Positions 40,913 through 51,572 of a stretch of DNA of 55,517 nt are shown here, piece after piece. The stretch lies in contig NZ_SMKO01000042.1 in NCBI RefSeq assembly GCF_004348685.1, forward strand, positions 1 through 55,517, in the 5' to 3' direction. Position numbers and translations under genes: made by a program. Under the pieces are notes generated by a model. That model made no database searches. It was not told where the DNA came from and was given only the letters and a program-made list of their open reading frames with translations. The number at the start of each line of letters is the position of its first letter. Positions within the stretch are counted from its first letter, which is position 1. Source of the stretch: Nonomuraea deserti (lineage in GTDB: Bacteria > Actinomycetota > Actinomycetes > Streptosporangiales > Streptosporangiaceae).

Positions 40913-41785
40913 TCACGGGACGCCTCTCCCGCTTCCCGTCCGTGCCGACGCGGGCGGGCCCGCCAGCTCGTCGTGGAAGAAGGCGCGTACGGCGTCCAGG
41001 ACGTCGAACCCGTTGTGGGCCGCGCCGGGCACCACGTCGAACCGCACCGGGATGCCCGCCGCCTCGAAGCTGCGGCGCAGGCTCTCCAGCCGGTCGATGC
41101 GGTTGGCCCCGGCGGCGTCGGCGCCCTCGACCCACAGCTCGTCCCGCTCGGTGACGGTGATCTCCCACGTGTCGGTGTCGTCCGCGCCGACGACCATCTG
41201 CACGGCGACCCCGCGCATGGCGTCGATGTCGAGCCGCACGCCGAACTCCTCGCTCACGCCCCCGGTGCCCGCCCACCACGGCCAGCGCGGGTCGAGCAGG
41301 GTGACCAGGCCCGGCGCGCCGATCGAGGCCGCGCGCAGCCGCTCAGGATGCAGGTAGAGGAAGCGGTGCACGAACTGGCCGCCACCGGAGAAGCCGTGCA
41401 TGAGCAGGCGCGAGGCGTCGACCCGGTACTTGGCGGCGACCTCGTCCACCATCGACAGCAGGATCCGGTCGAACCTGATGCCCCCGTACCTGATGAACTT
41501 GTAGTCGTGCAGCTCGGTGCGGCGGCCGAGGCCGGCGGGGAACAACGGCGCCAGCACGATGCAGTCGTGCTCGTCGCAGAAGGCGGCGAACCGGTCGCGG
41601 TACTCGCTCGCCGTGCGGTCGGTGCCGTGCACGGCCACGATGAGGTCGTACCGTCCTGTCCCGGTCTCGTCGTAGTCCTCCGGGACGTACAGGCAGTAGG
41701 AGAAACGCGGGTCCAGCTCGCAGGCGAAGAAGGGGGTGCGGCCGAGGTCGTAGTAACCGAGGTCGATCCCGTGGCGGCGGCTCAC
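40913..41785 (-). CDS. Alpha/beta-hydrolase (PHB-depolymerase/feruloyl-esterase-like)
   Basis: A 290-residue serine hydrolase without a signal peptide. VAVHGTDR forms the oxyanion-hole region, GFSGGGQFVHRFL the nucleophile elbow (GxSxG), and a late VPGAAHNGFD supplies the catalytic His. The GTG overlaps the amidase stop (GTGA), so it is the last gene of the nine-gene operon. It probably cleaves an ester or amide product of the upstream enzymes. Confidence 0.83.
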   Translation of the reverse strand: MSRRHGIDLGYYDLGRTPFFACELDPRFSYCLYVPEDYDETGTGRYDLIVAVHGTDRTASEYRDRFAAFCDEHDCIVLAPLFPAGLGRRTELHDYKFIRYGGIRFDRILLSMVDEVAAKYRVDASRLLMHGFSGGGQFVHRFLYLHPERLRAASIGAPGLVTLLDPRWPWWAGTGGVSEEFGVRLDIDAMRGVAVQMVVGADDTDTWEITVTERDELWVEGADAAGANRIDRLESLRRSFEAAGIPVRFDVVPGAAHNGFDVLDAVRAFFHDELAGPPASARTGSGRGVP

Positions 41786-43221
41786 AGGGCCGGCCGCCAG
41801 GATTCGCCGGCGTACCAGGGCAGGGCCGCCGTCACCGCCGCCCCCACCTCGAAGGTGGTGTGGTCGTCGTACGGCCGGCCCACCACCTGCACGCCGGTGG
41901 GCACGCCCCGCGCCGAGCGGCCGGACGGCACGCCGAGCACGGGGCAGCGGCTGGCGAGGTTGAACGGCACCGTCAGCGGGGCCTCCAGGTTGTGGTCGAG
42001 CCTCACCCCGTCCACCACCAGCGGCGTCTCCACGTAGTCCTCTCCCGCCAGGAAGGCGGGGGTGCCGGAGGCGGGGCAGATGAGCGCGTCGAAACGTGCG
42101 AAGAGGCGGGCCAGGTCGGCGTGGACCTGGCTCTCGATCTTCAGCGCGCCGTAGAAGCCCAGCTCGGCGGCGGCTTTGAGACTGCGGTCCAGGAAATCGC
42201 GTACGTAACGGGTGACGCCGTCGCCGTGCGCGGCCATCTCCTCGGCGATGATGGGCCCGAAGATGGCGCCGTAGTGGGCCCAGGCCGCGCGCATGATGTC
42301 GGCGCGGCGCCACGGCAGCTCCACCTCCTCGACGACGGCGCCCGCCTCGGTCAGCGCCGAGACCGCGTCCCAGGTGGCGGCGGCGACGTCCGGTTCGACG
42401 GGGTAGTCGCCGAGGTGCACGCAGACGGCCACGCGCCGCCCCTTGAGCGAGCCCTGGTACGCCGGGATGGGCGGGGGCGCGGGCACCGACACGGGGTCGC
42501 GCGGGTCGTGCCCGGCGATCACGTTCTGCAGCAGCGCGCAGTCGGCCACGGTCCTCGCCATCGGCCCGTCGTGGCAGTAGTGGTCGAGGTTGTACGGCGG
42601 CAGCGCGGGCACCCTGCCGTACGGCGGCTTGAACCCGACCACGCCGTTGAACGAGGCCGGGATGCGGATCGAGCCACCGATGTCGGAGCCGGTCGCGAGC
42701 ATCGCGGTGCCCGCCGCCAGGGCCGCCCCCGAGCCGCCTGACGAGCCGCCGGAGGAGTGCTCGAGGCTCCACGGGTTGCGGGTGACGCCCCACAGGTCGC
42801 TGTGGGTGAAACCGGCCGCGCAGAACTCCGGGGTGGTGGTCCTGGCGTGCACGATGCCGCCGGCCGCGACGATCCGTTCGACGATGGGATGGGTGACGTC
42901 GGCGACGTTGTCGCGCAGCAGCATCGAGCCGTCGCGCAGCGGGTGCCCGGCGATGGGCTGCTCCTCCTTGAGGGCGACCGGCAGCCCTTCCAGTGGCCTG
43001 GCCGTGCCGCGCGCGTACCGGTCGGCGGCCTTCCTGGCCTGGTCCATGGCCTGGTCGAACCACCGTTCCGCGAACGCGTTCACGCTCGGCTCGATGCTCT
43101 CGGCCCGTTCGACGACGGCGGTGAGCAGTTCGACGGGGGACAGCGTACGGGCGGCGTAGGCCGCCAGCGTGTCCGTCGCCGTCATGTAGGCCAGCTCGGC
43201 CGATCGGGCGGGCTCGGTCAT
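41782..43221 (-). CDS. Amidase-signature-family amidase
   Basis: A 479-residue cytoplasmic amidase. The Ser-cisSer-Lys triad is visible: Lys85 in VALKEEQP, Ser160/161 in HSSGGSSGGSGAAL, and nucleophile Ser184 in GSDIGGSIRIPA. Such enzymes hydrolyse aliphatic or aryl amides. The ATG overlaps the stop of the C45 gene (ATGA), and its own stop overlaps the next start, indicating tight co-expression with the peptide importer and other hydrolases. Confidence 0.93.
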   Translation of the reverse strand: MTEPARSAELAYMTATDTLAAYAARTLSPVELLTAVVERAESIEPSVNAFAERWFDQAMDQARKAADRYARGTARPLEGLPVALKEEQPIAGHPLRDGSMLLRDNVADVTHPIVERIVAAGGIVHARTTTPEFCAAGFTHSDLWGVTRNPWSLEHSSGGSSGGSGAALAAGTAMLATGSDIGGSIRIPASFNGVVGFKPPYGRVPALPPYNLDHYCHDGPMARTVADCALLQNVIAGHDPRDPVSVPAPPPIPAYQGSLKGRRVAVCVHLGDYPVEPDVAAATWDAVSALTEAGAVVEEVELPWRRADIMRAAWAHYGAIFGPIIAEEMAAHGDGVTRYVRDFLDRSLKAAAELGFYGALKIESQVHADLARLFARFDALICPASGTPAFLAGEDYVETPLVVDGVRLDHNLEAPLTVPFNLASRCPVLGVPSGRSARGVPTGVQVVGRPYDDHTTFEVGAAVTAALPWYAGESWRPAL

Positions 43222-44282
43222 GAGGCCTCCTTGAGGTCGTAGACGGCGTAGCCGCCGCGGTCGGGCGGGCCCGAGCAGACGTGCAGGCGGCGGGCGCGGA
43301 CTTCGGCGACCGTGGAGACCACGGTCGCGACGTTCAGCTCGGGGGCGTCGGCGGCGTGATGGCACAGGGCGTCGGGCGCGCCGTGCCGGTCGGCCAGGAC
43401 GGCGGCCAGCTCCTCGGGTCCCGCGTGCGGCCCCGCGGCGGCGAGCAGCGCGTCGAGCCTGGCCTGGCGGGCGCGCGAGTTGCGCAGCCAGGGCTGCGGG
43501 GCGTTCTCGCGGGCGGCCAGCTCGCTGAGGAAGTGGTTGGTGTGGGTGAGGACTCCACCGGACGGCTCGATCATGCCCACGCCGTCCGGGGTGGTCTCCA
43601 GGTCGAGCGCGCCCCCCTCGTCGGCGATGAGCAGGTTGCGCGGGCCCGACCTGGGCACCGCCGCGACCGCGTCGGCCGCGCGGAACCGGTCCCGCTCCCC
43701 CAGGGCGAGCCGGGTCAGCAGGTAGCGCGGCACGCCCACACGCCACTGGTCCGCACGCAGGAAGTTGCCGAACACGGCGACACCCGCGTCGTTCATCCCG
43801 TGGTGGCCGAGTTGCCCGGCCGGGGTGACGGTGATCAGGGCGGGCCCGGCGGCCGGCCGCCTGCGCAGCACCACGAACAGCGGGCCCACCTCGGCCGGGA
43901 GGTCGGCGTTCTGCGCGGCGATCGGGCCGTCCCGGCGGGCGGAGCCGACCAGGGCCAGCGAGCTGCACTCGGGTGCGGCGGTGTTCCAGCCGGTCAGCTC
44001 GGCGCGCAGCTGCAGGATCCAGCCGTCGGCCGCGCTCAGCCCTGCCCCCTCGCCGACGCCGTCCACCTCGGCGGCCAGCTCCGGCGCGAGAGTCCCGGTG
44101 GCGGCCCTGGTGGCGGCCCGGAACTCCATGGCCCGGGTCCTGGCGGCCTCGAGACCGAGACCGCTGACGATCAGCTCGTGATGCCGCAGGACGAGCGGGC
44201 GCGCGGCCTCGCCGTACGCGCGGCCCGCGGCCCGGCCGTCGCCGGGGATGTCGATCTCCGTCAACCGGACGGGAGGGCTCAC
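43218..44282 (-). CDS. C45-family acyltransferase/peptidase (penicillin acyltransferase-like)
   Basis: A 354-residue Ntn-hydrolase of the acyl-CoA:6-aminopenicillanate acyltransferase type. The predicted autocleavage nucleophile is the Cys near residue 102 in APECSSLALVG, followed by AAQNADLP and HHGMNDAGVAVFGNFL. The GTG at 44282 has a strong AAGGAGGT six bases upstream. An ATG at 44309 adds nine residues and lacks one. Substrates in bacteria are often N-acyl amino acids or acylated peptides. Confidence 0.88.
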   Translation of the reverse strand: MSPPVRLTEIDIPGDGRAAGRAYGEAARPLVLRHHELIVSGLGLEAARTRAMEFRAATRAATGTLAPELAAEVDGVGEGAGLSAADGWILQLRAELTGWNTAAPECSSLALVGSARRDGPIAAQNADLPAEVGPLFVVLRRRPAAGPALITVTPAGQLGHHGMNDAGVAVFGNFLRADQWRVGVPRYLLTRLALGERDRFRAADAVAAVPRSGPRNLLIADEGGALDLETTPDGVGMIEPSGGVLTHTNHFLSELAARENAPQPWLRNSRARQARLDALLAAAGPHAGPEELAAVLADRHGAPDALCHHAADAPELNVATVVSTVAEVRARRLHVCSGPPDRGGYAVYDLKEAS

Positions 44283-44295
44283 CCGTCCACCTCCT

Positions 44296-45129
<834 letters not shown>

Positions 45130-45132
<3 letters not shown>

Positions 45133-45198
45133 GGTGTCGCCCCCCGGGCCTGCTCAGCACCGCTCACGATGCCGCCCCCACGGGCCTGCTCTGACGGC

Positions 45199-45202
<4 letters not shown>
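45130..45202 (-). repeat. 35-bp duplications at the OppD/OppF junction
   Basis: Read on the minus strand, two full 35-base units start at 45202 and 45167, and a third, which runs on into OppF, starts at 45132. All contain GAGCAGGCCCG and begin ATGAGC or GTGAGC. Because 35 is not a multiple of three, each copy puts its start codon in a different frame. Only the last is in frame with OppF. Confidence 0.9.
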
Positions 45203-46217
<1,015 letters not shown>

Positions 46218-46221
<4 letters not shown>

Positions 46222-47078
46222 GAGGGCTCCCGGTCCCGGCGGGCCAGCGCGTCGCGCAGCCCGTCGCCTACGGTGTTGAACGCGAGCACCGCCACCAGGA
46301 TCACCAGGCCGGGCAGGACGACCAGCATGGGTTCCTGTTCGAGGTAGCGTACGGCCCGCTTGAGCATGGATCCCCAGCTCGCGAGCGGGGGCTGCACGCC
46401 CAGGCCGAGGAAGCTGAGGCTCGCCTCGGCGAGGATGGCGTAGCCGAAGGTGAGGAAGACCTTGACGATCAGCGGCGTGCCGACGTTGGGGAGGACGTGC
46501 CGCCACAGGATCCGGGTGGTGGAGCAGCCGGTGGTGATCGCGGCCTGGATGTACGTCTGGCCGCGCACGGTCATGGTGGCCCCCCGGGCCACCCGGTAGA
46601 AGCCGGGCGCGTAGACGACGCCGACGGCGATCATCGCGTTCGTCAGGCTGGGTCCGAGGGCCGTGGCGATGGCGATGGCCAGCACCAGGCCGGGGATCGA
46701 CAGCAGGGCGTCGGCGACGCGTGACAGCACGAGGTCGGCGCCGCGTCCGAGGTAGCCGGCGAGCAGGCCGAGCGGCACCCCGCAGACCGTGGCCACGCTC
46801 ACCGCCAGCAGCGAGGCGCCGAGCGAGACCCGGGTGCCGTGCAGCAGCCTGCTGAGCACGTCGCGGCCCGATTCGTCGGTGCCCAGCCAGTGCGCGGCGC
46901 TGGGGCCCTCCAGCCGGTGCAGCAGGTCCTGGTCCACCGGGTCGTGCGGCGCGATGAGCGGCGCCGCGAGCGCCACCAGGGTGAGGACGACCAGCACGCC
47001 GAGGGCGAGGGCGACGTCCCGGCGGCCGGCCAGCCGCCGTCCGAGGGTGTCGCGCCGCGCGGCCGTGATCGCGGTCAT
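46218..47078 (-). CDS. Peptide ABC transporter permease (OppC/DppC type)
   Basis: A 286-residue inner-membrane permease with about six helices. The N-terminus has the OppC-specific LIAPHDPVDQDLLHRLEGPSAAHWLGTDESGRDVLSRLLHG, and the cytoplasmic EAA-like loop is QAAITTGCSTTRILWRHVLPN. The ATG at 47078 overlaps the OppB stop (ATGA). A longer start would extend into OppB and is not needed. Confidence 0.93.
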
Positions 47079-48028
47079 GCGGCCACTCCTGTCTCCTGCC
47101 CCGGGGTGAGCCACCGGTACGCCAGGTCGACCGCCAGGTTGGCGGCCACCACGACGACGGTGCTGGTGATCACGATGCCCTGCAGGACGGGCAGGTCCTG
47201 GCGGGTCACGGTGGACTCGGCGAGCGTGCCGAGCCCGGGCAGCCCGAACACGGCCTCCACCACCACCGCGCCGCCGAGCAGCTGGCCGGTCTCCAGCCCG
47301 AGCACGGTCACGAACGGCACCGCCGCGTTGCGCACGGCGTGCTTGCGCAGCACCGTGAGCGGCAGCAGCCCTTTCGCCCTGGCGGTGCGGACGTAGTCGG
47401 TGTCGAGCACGTCGGCGAGGGCCGCCCTGAGCTGGCGGGTCTGTTCGACGGCGGCGGCGACGCCCAGCGTCACGGCGGGCAGGGCGAGGTGCGCGGCGAA
47501 GGCTCCGGCGCCGTCGGTGAGCGGCCGGAAGCCGGTGGCGGGGAAGGCGGGCACGGTGAGCGCCAGCGCCAGGATCAGCATCAGTCCCAGCCAGAACGAC
47601 GGGGTGGCGACGGCGAGCGCGGTGCCGGAGGAGATCACCCGGTCGAGCCGCCCGCCGGGTCGCAGCGCGGCGAGCGTCCCGAGCGGCAGCGAGATCAGCA
47701 CCGCCACCGCCATGGCGGCCACGGCGAGGGAGAGCGTCACGGGCAGCCGTTCGAGGAGGATCTCGGTGACCGGCTGGGAGTTGTAGAGGGAGGTGCCGAG
47801 GTCGCCGGTGACGGCGGCCGCCGCCCAGCTCAGGTAGCGCACGGCCACGGGCTGGTCGAGGCCCAGCCCGGTGCGTACGGCGGCGATCTCCTCGCGGGTG
47901 GCGTGCTCGCCGGCGATGTGGATGGCGGGGTCGCCGGGGATCAGCAGGGACAGCCCGAACGTGATCACGGACACGACGAAGAGCACCACGACGGCCCCCG
48001 CCAGCCGTTTGAGCAGAAATATCGCCAT
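47075..48028 (-). CDS. Peptide ABC transporter permease (OppB/DppB type)
   Basis: A 317-residue permease starting FLLKRLAGAVVVLFVVSVITFGL, with LGLDQPVAVRYLSW and the EAA loop RTARAKGLLPLTVLRKHAVRNA. About six membrane helices. It starts three bases after the binding-protein gene stop and ends overlapping OppC, forming the channel heterodimer with it. Confidence 0.93.
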   Translation of the reverse strand: MAIFLLKRLAGAVVVLFVVSVITFGLSLLIPGDPAIHIAGEHATREEIAAVRTGLGLDQPVAVRYLSWAAAAVTGDLGTSLYNSQPVTEILLERLPVTLSLAVAAMAVAVLISLPLGTLAALRPGGRLDRVISSGTALAVATPSFWLGLMLILALALTVPAFPATGFRPLTDGAGAFAAHLALPAVTLGVAAAVEQTRQLRAALADVLDTDYVRTARAKGLLPLTVLRKHAVRNAAVPFVTVLGLETGQLLGGAVVVEAVFGLPGLGTLAESTVTRQDLPVLQGIVITSTVVVVAANLAVDLAYRWLTPGQETGVAA

Positions 48029-48031
48029 AAG

Positions 48032-49558
48032 TCAGCCCATACCGACGACGCGGATGTCGTCGTACCCGGTGAGCAGCTTGTCGAAGTCGCGCACCTTGTC
48101 GTTGACCGCGTAGTACAGCTTGCGGTTGCAGATCGGCACGTTGTACGCGTGCTCGGCGGCGACCTTGGCGATCTCCCGGTATCCGGCCTGCTGCGCGGCC
48201 CGGTCGGTCGCGGCCGCGGTCTCCCCCGCGAGTTCCTCGATCCGCTCCACGGTGAGGTCGCCCGGGTTGTTGAGCCCGCCCTTCAGGTAGTCCTGCTGGG
48301 TGATGAGCCGGGGGTCGGGGCCGGCCACGCCGATCTGGCTGACCAGGGCGTCGGCCTCACCGCGGTTCTGGTAGAGGTCGATGGACTGGTCGGCGCTCAT
48401 GGGCCGCAGCTTCATGTCGACGCCGATCTGCTTGAACTGGTCCTGGATGGCCTCGCCGAGCTGCACGAACGCGGTGTTGTCCCACACCAGCGCGGTGAAG
48501 GAGAACCCGTTCTGCAGCCCCGCGGCGGCCAGCAGCCGCTTGGCCTCGGCCGGGTCGTAGGGGTAGGCGTTCGCGAGCGAGGGCTCGTGCGCCCAGTGCC
48601 CGGCCGGGGCCGCCTGGACGGTCGGCTCGCAGGAGCCGAGCAGCAGCTTCTCGGTGATCGTCCTGCGGTCGACGGCGTGGTTGAGCGCCTGGCGCACCCG
48701 CTGGTCGCCGAACTTCGAGCGGCCGGTGTTGAGGTTGAGCTGGTAGACGAGCCCGGTCAGGAACTCCTCCACCTTCAGGTCGGCGTCGCGCGCGGTGCCG
48801 GCCTGCTCGGGACGGATGAGCGTGGCGTCGTACTGGCCCGAGCGCACGCCGTTCAGCCGGGTGTCGTCGTCGTTGACGAACGACATCTCCAGGCCCTTGA
48901 GCCGCTGGGAGCTCTTGTCGTAGTAGCCGGAGAAGGGCTCGTAGACGACGCGGTCGTCCCTGCGGTAGTCGGTGACCTGGTAGGGGCCCGAGCCCACCGG
49001 TTTCCTGTCGAGGTCGGGGTTGTCGAACGCCTTGGGGCTGATCAGCGCGCCGCCCCGGTGGGCCAGGGCGTTGAGGAGATCCTCCTCCGATCCGGTGAAG
49101 CGGACGGCCAGCTCGCCGTCCTCGACCTCGACCTTTGCGATCATCCTCAGCAGCGGCTTGGCGGTGCTGCCCTGGGCCGTCATCGCGCGTTCCAGGTTGG
49201 CGCGCACGGCCTCGGCGTCCAGCCGGGTGCCGTCGTGGAACGTCGCGCCGGAGCGCAGCGTGAAGATCTCCTTCCCGCCCTTCTTCCGCCACGACTCCGC
49301 GATCATGGGGGCGATCTCGCCCTCGGGCGTGATCGTGACGAGGCGGTCGTAGACGGGCAGGACGTAGAGCTCGTCCCAGGCCGTGGACGCCTTGTGCGGG
49401 TCGAGGGTGGAGGGGAACGCGGTGTAGGCGAAGCGCAGCACTCCGGCTCCGCTCCGGGTGGACGGGGCTCGTTCGCCGCCGCCCTGGGCGCAGCCCGCGC
49501 TCAGGACGGCGATCACGGCCAGGGAGGCCGCGAGAACGCGACCGGTCATACGAGACAT
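48032..49558 (-). CDS. Peptide ABC transporter substrate-binding lipoprotein (family 5)
   Basis: A 508-residue SBP_bac_5 protein. The lipoprotein signal (RVLAASLAVIAVLSAGC) anchors it outside the membrane. FAYTAFPSTLDPHKASTAW, PVYDRLVTITPEGEIAPMIAESW and VRQALNHAVDRRTI are standard blocks for oligopeptide, dipeptide or glutathione binders. The ATG follows AAGGAGACACAC, a good ribosome site. The ligand cannot be named; neighbouring amidases suggest acylated peptides or amides. Confidence 0.93.
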   Translation of the reverse strand: MSRMTGRVLAASLAVIAVLSAGCAQGGGERAPSTRSGAGVLRFAYTAFPSTLDPHKASTAWDELYVLPVYDRLVTITPEGEIAPMIAESWRKKGGKEIFTLRSGATFHDGTRLDAEAVRANLERAMTAQGSTAKPLLRMIAKVEVEDGELAVRFTGSEEDLLNALAHRGGALISPKAFDNPDLDRKPVGSGPYQVTDYRRDDRVVYEPFSGYYDKSSQRLKGLEMSFVNDDDTRLNGVRSGQYDATLIRPEQAGTARDADLKVEEFLTGLVYQLNLNTGRSKFGDQRVRQALNHAVDRRTITEKLLLGSCEPTVQAAPAGHWAHEPSLANAYPYDPAEAKRLLAAAGLQNGFSFTALVWDNTAFVQLGEAIQDQFKQIGVDMKLRPMSADQSIDLYQNRGEADALVSQIGVAGPDPRLITQQDYLKGGLNNPGDLTVERIEELAGETAAATDRAAQQAGYREIAKVAAEHAYNVPICNRKLYYAVNDKVRDFDKLLTGYDDIRVVGMG

Positions 49559-49568
49559 GTGTGTCTCC

Positions 49569-50462
49569 TTACGGATGCATCTCCTCCCAGCACGCGCGGC
49601 TGAGATGGGCAATGTGGACCCTCGCCCCCGAAAACCCCGGCAGCCCGTCGGGCAGGACCGCGGGAAGCTCGTCCGTGTAGACCGCGAGCACGTAGCGCGG
49701 CCCGTCGTCGCCGAAGAAGACGCCGCCGTCGCTGACGTCCCGCCAGCCGGCGCCGCTCTTGTGCGCGATCTTGGTCTTGTACGGCAGGAACGCCGGCAGC
49801 GCGTCCCTGAACTGCTGGCGGCAGAGCACGTCCAGCGCGAACGAGCAGAGCTCGGGCGGGCATCCGAGCAGCCGGTTCGCCTCGCCGCCCGTGCCGCCGC
49901 CGGCCGCTGAGCCGCGGACGATCAGCTCCAGCAGCCGGGCCTGGTCTCCGGGCGTCGTCACGTTGCTCGCGTCGACCGGATGGTCGGGGGCCAGCTCCGG
50001 GATCAGCGCGTGACGGTGCCGCGTGCCGTCGAGGCCGGCCGCCGCGCACAGGTCGTTCACGGCGTCGAGGCCTACCAGGTCGAGGACATGGGCGGTGGAC
50101 AGGTTGTCGCTCTGAATGATCATCAGGGTGACGGCGTCGCGTAACGACAGGCTCAGCCCCGGATCGAGGTGCTGCAGGAGCCCGGTGAACACGCGGTCGC
50201 GGTAGCGGCCGTCGATGGTCACGCGGGCGTCCAGGTCGAGCTCGCCCCTGTGCACGGCGCGCAGCGCCGCCATCATGACGGCGACCTTACGGGTGCTGGC
50301 CGCCGGGAACGCCCGCGTGCCGTGCCGGTCCGCCCGCATCCCCTCGGCCCTGCCGCCGTCCGGCAGTCCGATGAGGCACCAGCCGGTGACGTACGGCTGC
50401 GCGTCGCACAACGCGTTCAGCCGGCGGACGGCCCGTGCGAACCGGGACGTGCTCGAATGCAT
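49569..50462 (-). CDS. Serine hydrolase of the class A beta-lactamase fold, no signal peptide
   Basis: A 297-residue penicillin-recognising-type protein. It has S-x-x-K (STRK, Ser56 to Lys59), SDN (118-120) and a KSG triad in AHKSGAGWRD near residue 243. In the omega loop the usual WEPEL is LIPEL, so the Glu166-equivalent general base appears to be Ile. True beta-lactamase turnover is therefore doubtful, and an esterase, D-amidase or peptidase role is more likely. There is no export signal, so it acts in the cytoplasm. It is the first gene of the LacI-controlled operon, ten bases before the binding-protein gene. Confidence 0.83.
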   Translation of the reverse strand: MHSSTSRFARAVRRLNALCDAQPYVTGWCLIGLPDGGRAEGMRADRHGTRAFPAASTRKVAVMMAALRAVHRGELDLDARVTIDGRYRDRVFTGLLQHLDPGLSLSLRDAVTLMIIQSDNLSTAHVLDLVGLDAVNDLCAAAGLDGTRHRHALIPELAPDHPVDASNVTTPGDQARLLELIVRGSAAGGGTGGEANRLLGCPPELCSFALDVLCRQQFRDALPAFLPYKTKIAHKSGAGWRDVSDGGVFFGDDGPRYVLAVYTDELPAVLPDGLPGFSGARVHIAHLSRACWEEMHP

Positions 50463-50479
50463 GCCGGCGACTCTATGCA

Positions 50480-50526
50480 AAATCGATTTGGCACCACAAG
50501 ACCTGGCGCCTAAACGATTTGGCACC
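50480..50526. promoter_or_regulatory. Two LacI-type operators in the divergent promoter
   Basis: AATCGATTTGGCACC (50481-50495) and AAACGATTTGGCACC (50512-50526) are near-identical. Each has the central CG and AAAT/ATTT half-sites of LacI-family operators. The first sits in a near-palindrome CAAAATCGATTTGG. Their centres are 31 bases apart, about three helical turns, which favours cooperative binding on one DNA face. They lie between the serine hydrolase and LacI genes. Confidence 0.8.
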
Positions 50527-50534
50527 GATGGCCT

Positions 50535-50546
50535 TAGGCTGACCCC
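50535..50546 (+). promoter_or_regulatory. Candidate -10 box giving a leaderless lacI-type transcript
   Basis: TAGGCT (50535-50540) ends six bases before the ATG of the LacI-family gene, and the gap GACCCC is not a ribosome site. The second operator lies just upstream of this box, so the repressor would control itself. Confidence 0.5.
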
Positions 50547-51572
50547 ATGCAGCCGTCAAGACCCCGGCCGCGGATCCGCGATGTCGCGCGGGCCGCAGGG
50601 GTGTCCGAGACCACGGTCTCCCACGTGCTCAACAACAAGGGCCGGGTCGAAGCGGCGACCAGGGCCCGGGTGGCGGAGGTGGCCGAGCGGCTCGGCTACC
50701 GGCCCAACAGCAACGCGCGCGGGCTGCGCTCGGGCCGGGCGGACACGATCGCGCTGCTGATGCCGATCGTCGATCTCGACGCCACCCACCACATCCTGGC
50801 CGTCGACTTCTACCTGTCGCTGACCATGAACGTGGTCGAGGCCGCGTTCGAGCGCGACCAAGCCTTGCTCCAGCTGCCGCCGCTGCGCCGCCTCGACGAC
50901 CTGCGCCGGTTCGGCATCGACGGCGGGATCGTCGTCGACCCGCTGCCCTCCGACCCGCGGGTGGCCATGTTCGACCGGCTCGGCCTGCCGGTGGTCACGA
51001 TCGGCCGCGACATCGCTCATCCCGGGGACCACTGGTGGGTCGCCGCCGACAGCGCGGCCGGCACGCTGACCGTGCTCGACCACCTGGCCGCCGCCGGAGC
51101 GCGCCGGGTCGCGATGTTGTCGGTGGACATCGAATGGTCGTGGTTCGCCGACGCCGAACGGGCGTACGCGGAGTGGACGGCGCGCCACGGCCGCCCTCCC
51201 ATGCTGGTGCGGGCGCGACCCGACAAGCTCGACAGCAGCGCGGCGGAGGCGGCGGGACGGCTGCTCGACCTGGAGCCGGACGCCGTCTACGTGCCGCCGC
51301 AGTGGCTGGCCACCGGCCTGCTGCGCGCCACCAGGGAGCGCGGCCTGAGCGTCCCCGGAGACCTGCTCGTGTCCGTGGGGGTCGACAGCCACCAGGCGCG
51401 CACCAGCGAGCCGGCACTCACGGCCGTCGACCTGGATCCGGCCAGGACCGCGCGGGAGGCGGTCGACCTGCTGATCAGCCGGATCGAGGGACGCCCGCCG
51501 CAGGCGCCCCGCGTCATCCCGATCACCCTGCTCCCCCGGCGGTCCACGGCGGCGATCACGCGAAGGGCATGA
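50547..51572 (+). CDS. LacI-family transcriptional repressor
   Basis: A 341-residue LacI/GalR regulator. The N-terminal helix-turn-helix and hinge are IRDVARAAGVSETTVSHVLN (residues 9-28) and RLGYRPNSNARGL. The C-terminal periplasmic-binding-like domain includes GGIVVDPLPSDPR, VLDHLAAAGARRVAML and VGVDSHQARTSEPALTAVDL. It probably represses the divergent transport and hydrolysis operon until a small inducer, perhaps a peptide or amide product, is present. It overlaps the converging phosphoesterase gene by 17 bases. Confidence 0.94.
   Translation: MQPSRPRPRIRDVARAAGVSETTVSHVLNNKGRVEAATRARVAEVAERLGYRPNSNARGLRSGRADTIALLMPIVDLDATHHILAVDFYLSLTMNVVEAAFERDQALLQLPPLRRLDDLRRFGIDGGIVVDPLPSDPRVAMFDRLGLPVVTIGRDIAHPGDHWWVAADSAAGTLTVLDHLAAAGARRVAMLSVDIEWSWFADAERAYAEWTARHGRPPMLVRARPDKLDSSAAEAAGRLLDLEPDAVYVPPQWLATGLLRATRERGLSVPGDLLVSVGVDSHQARTSEPALTAVDLDPARTAREAVDLLISRIEGRPPQAPRVIPITLLPRRSTAAITRRA

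Noticed and set aside
40842..41279. Minus-strand 145-codon frame between the metallo-hydrolase and alpha/beta hydrolase genes
   Set aside because: It overlaps the 3' part of the alpha/beta hydrolase in another frame and is Arg/Gly-rich without motifs.
47339..49603. A 754-codon plus-strand open frame across the peptide transporter genes
   Set aside because: It opposes OppB and the binding-protein gene, both of which have complete family motifs. The shadow translation has none.
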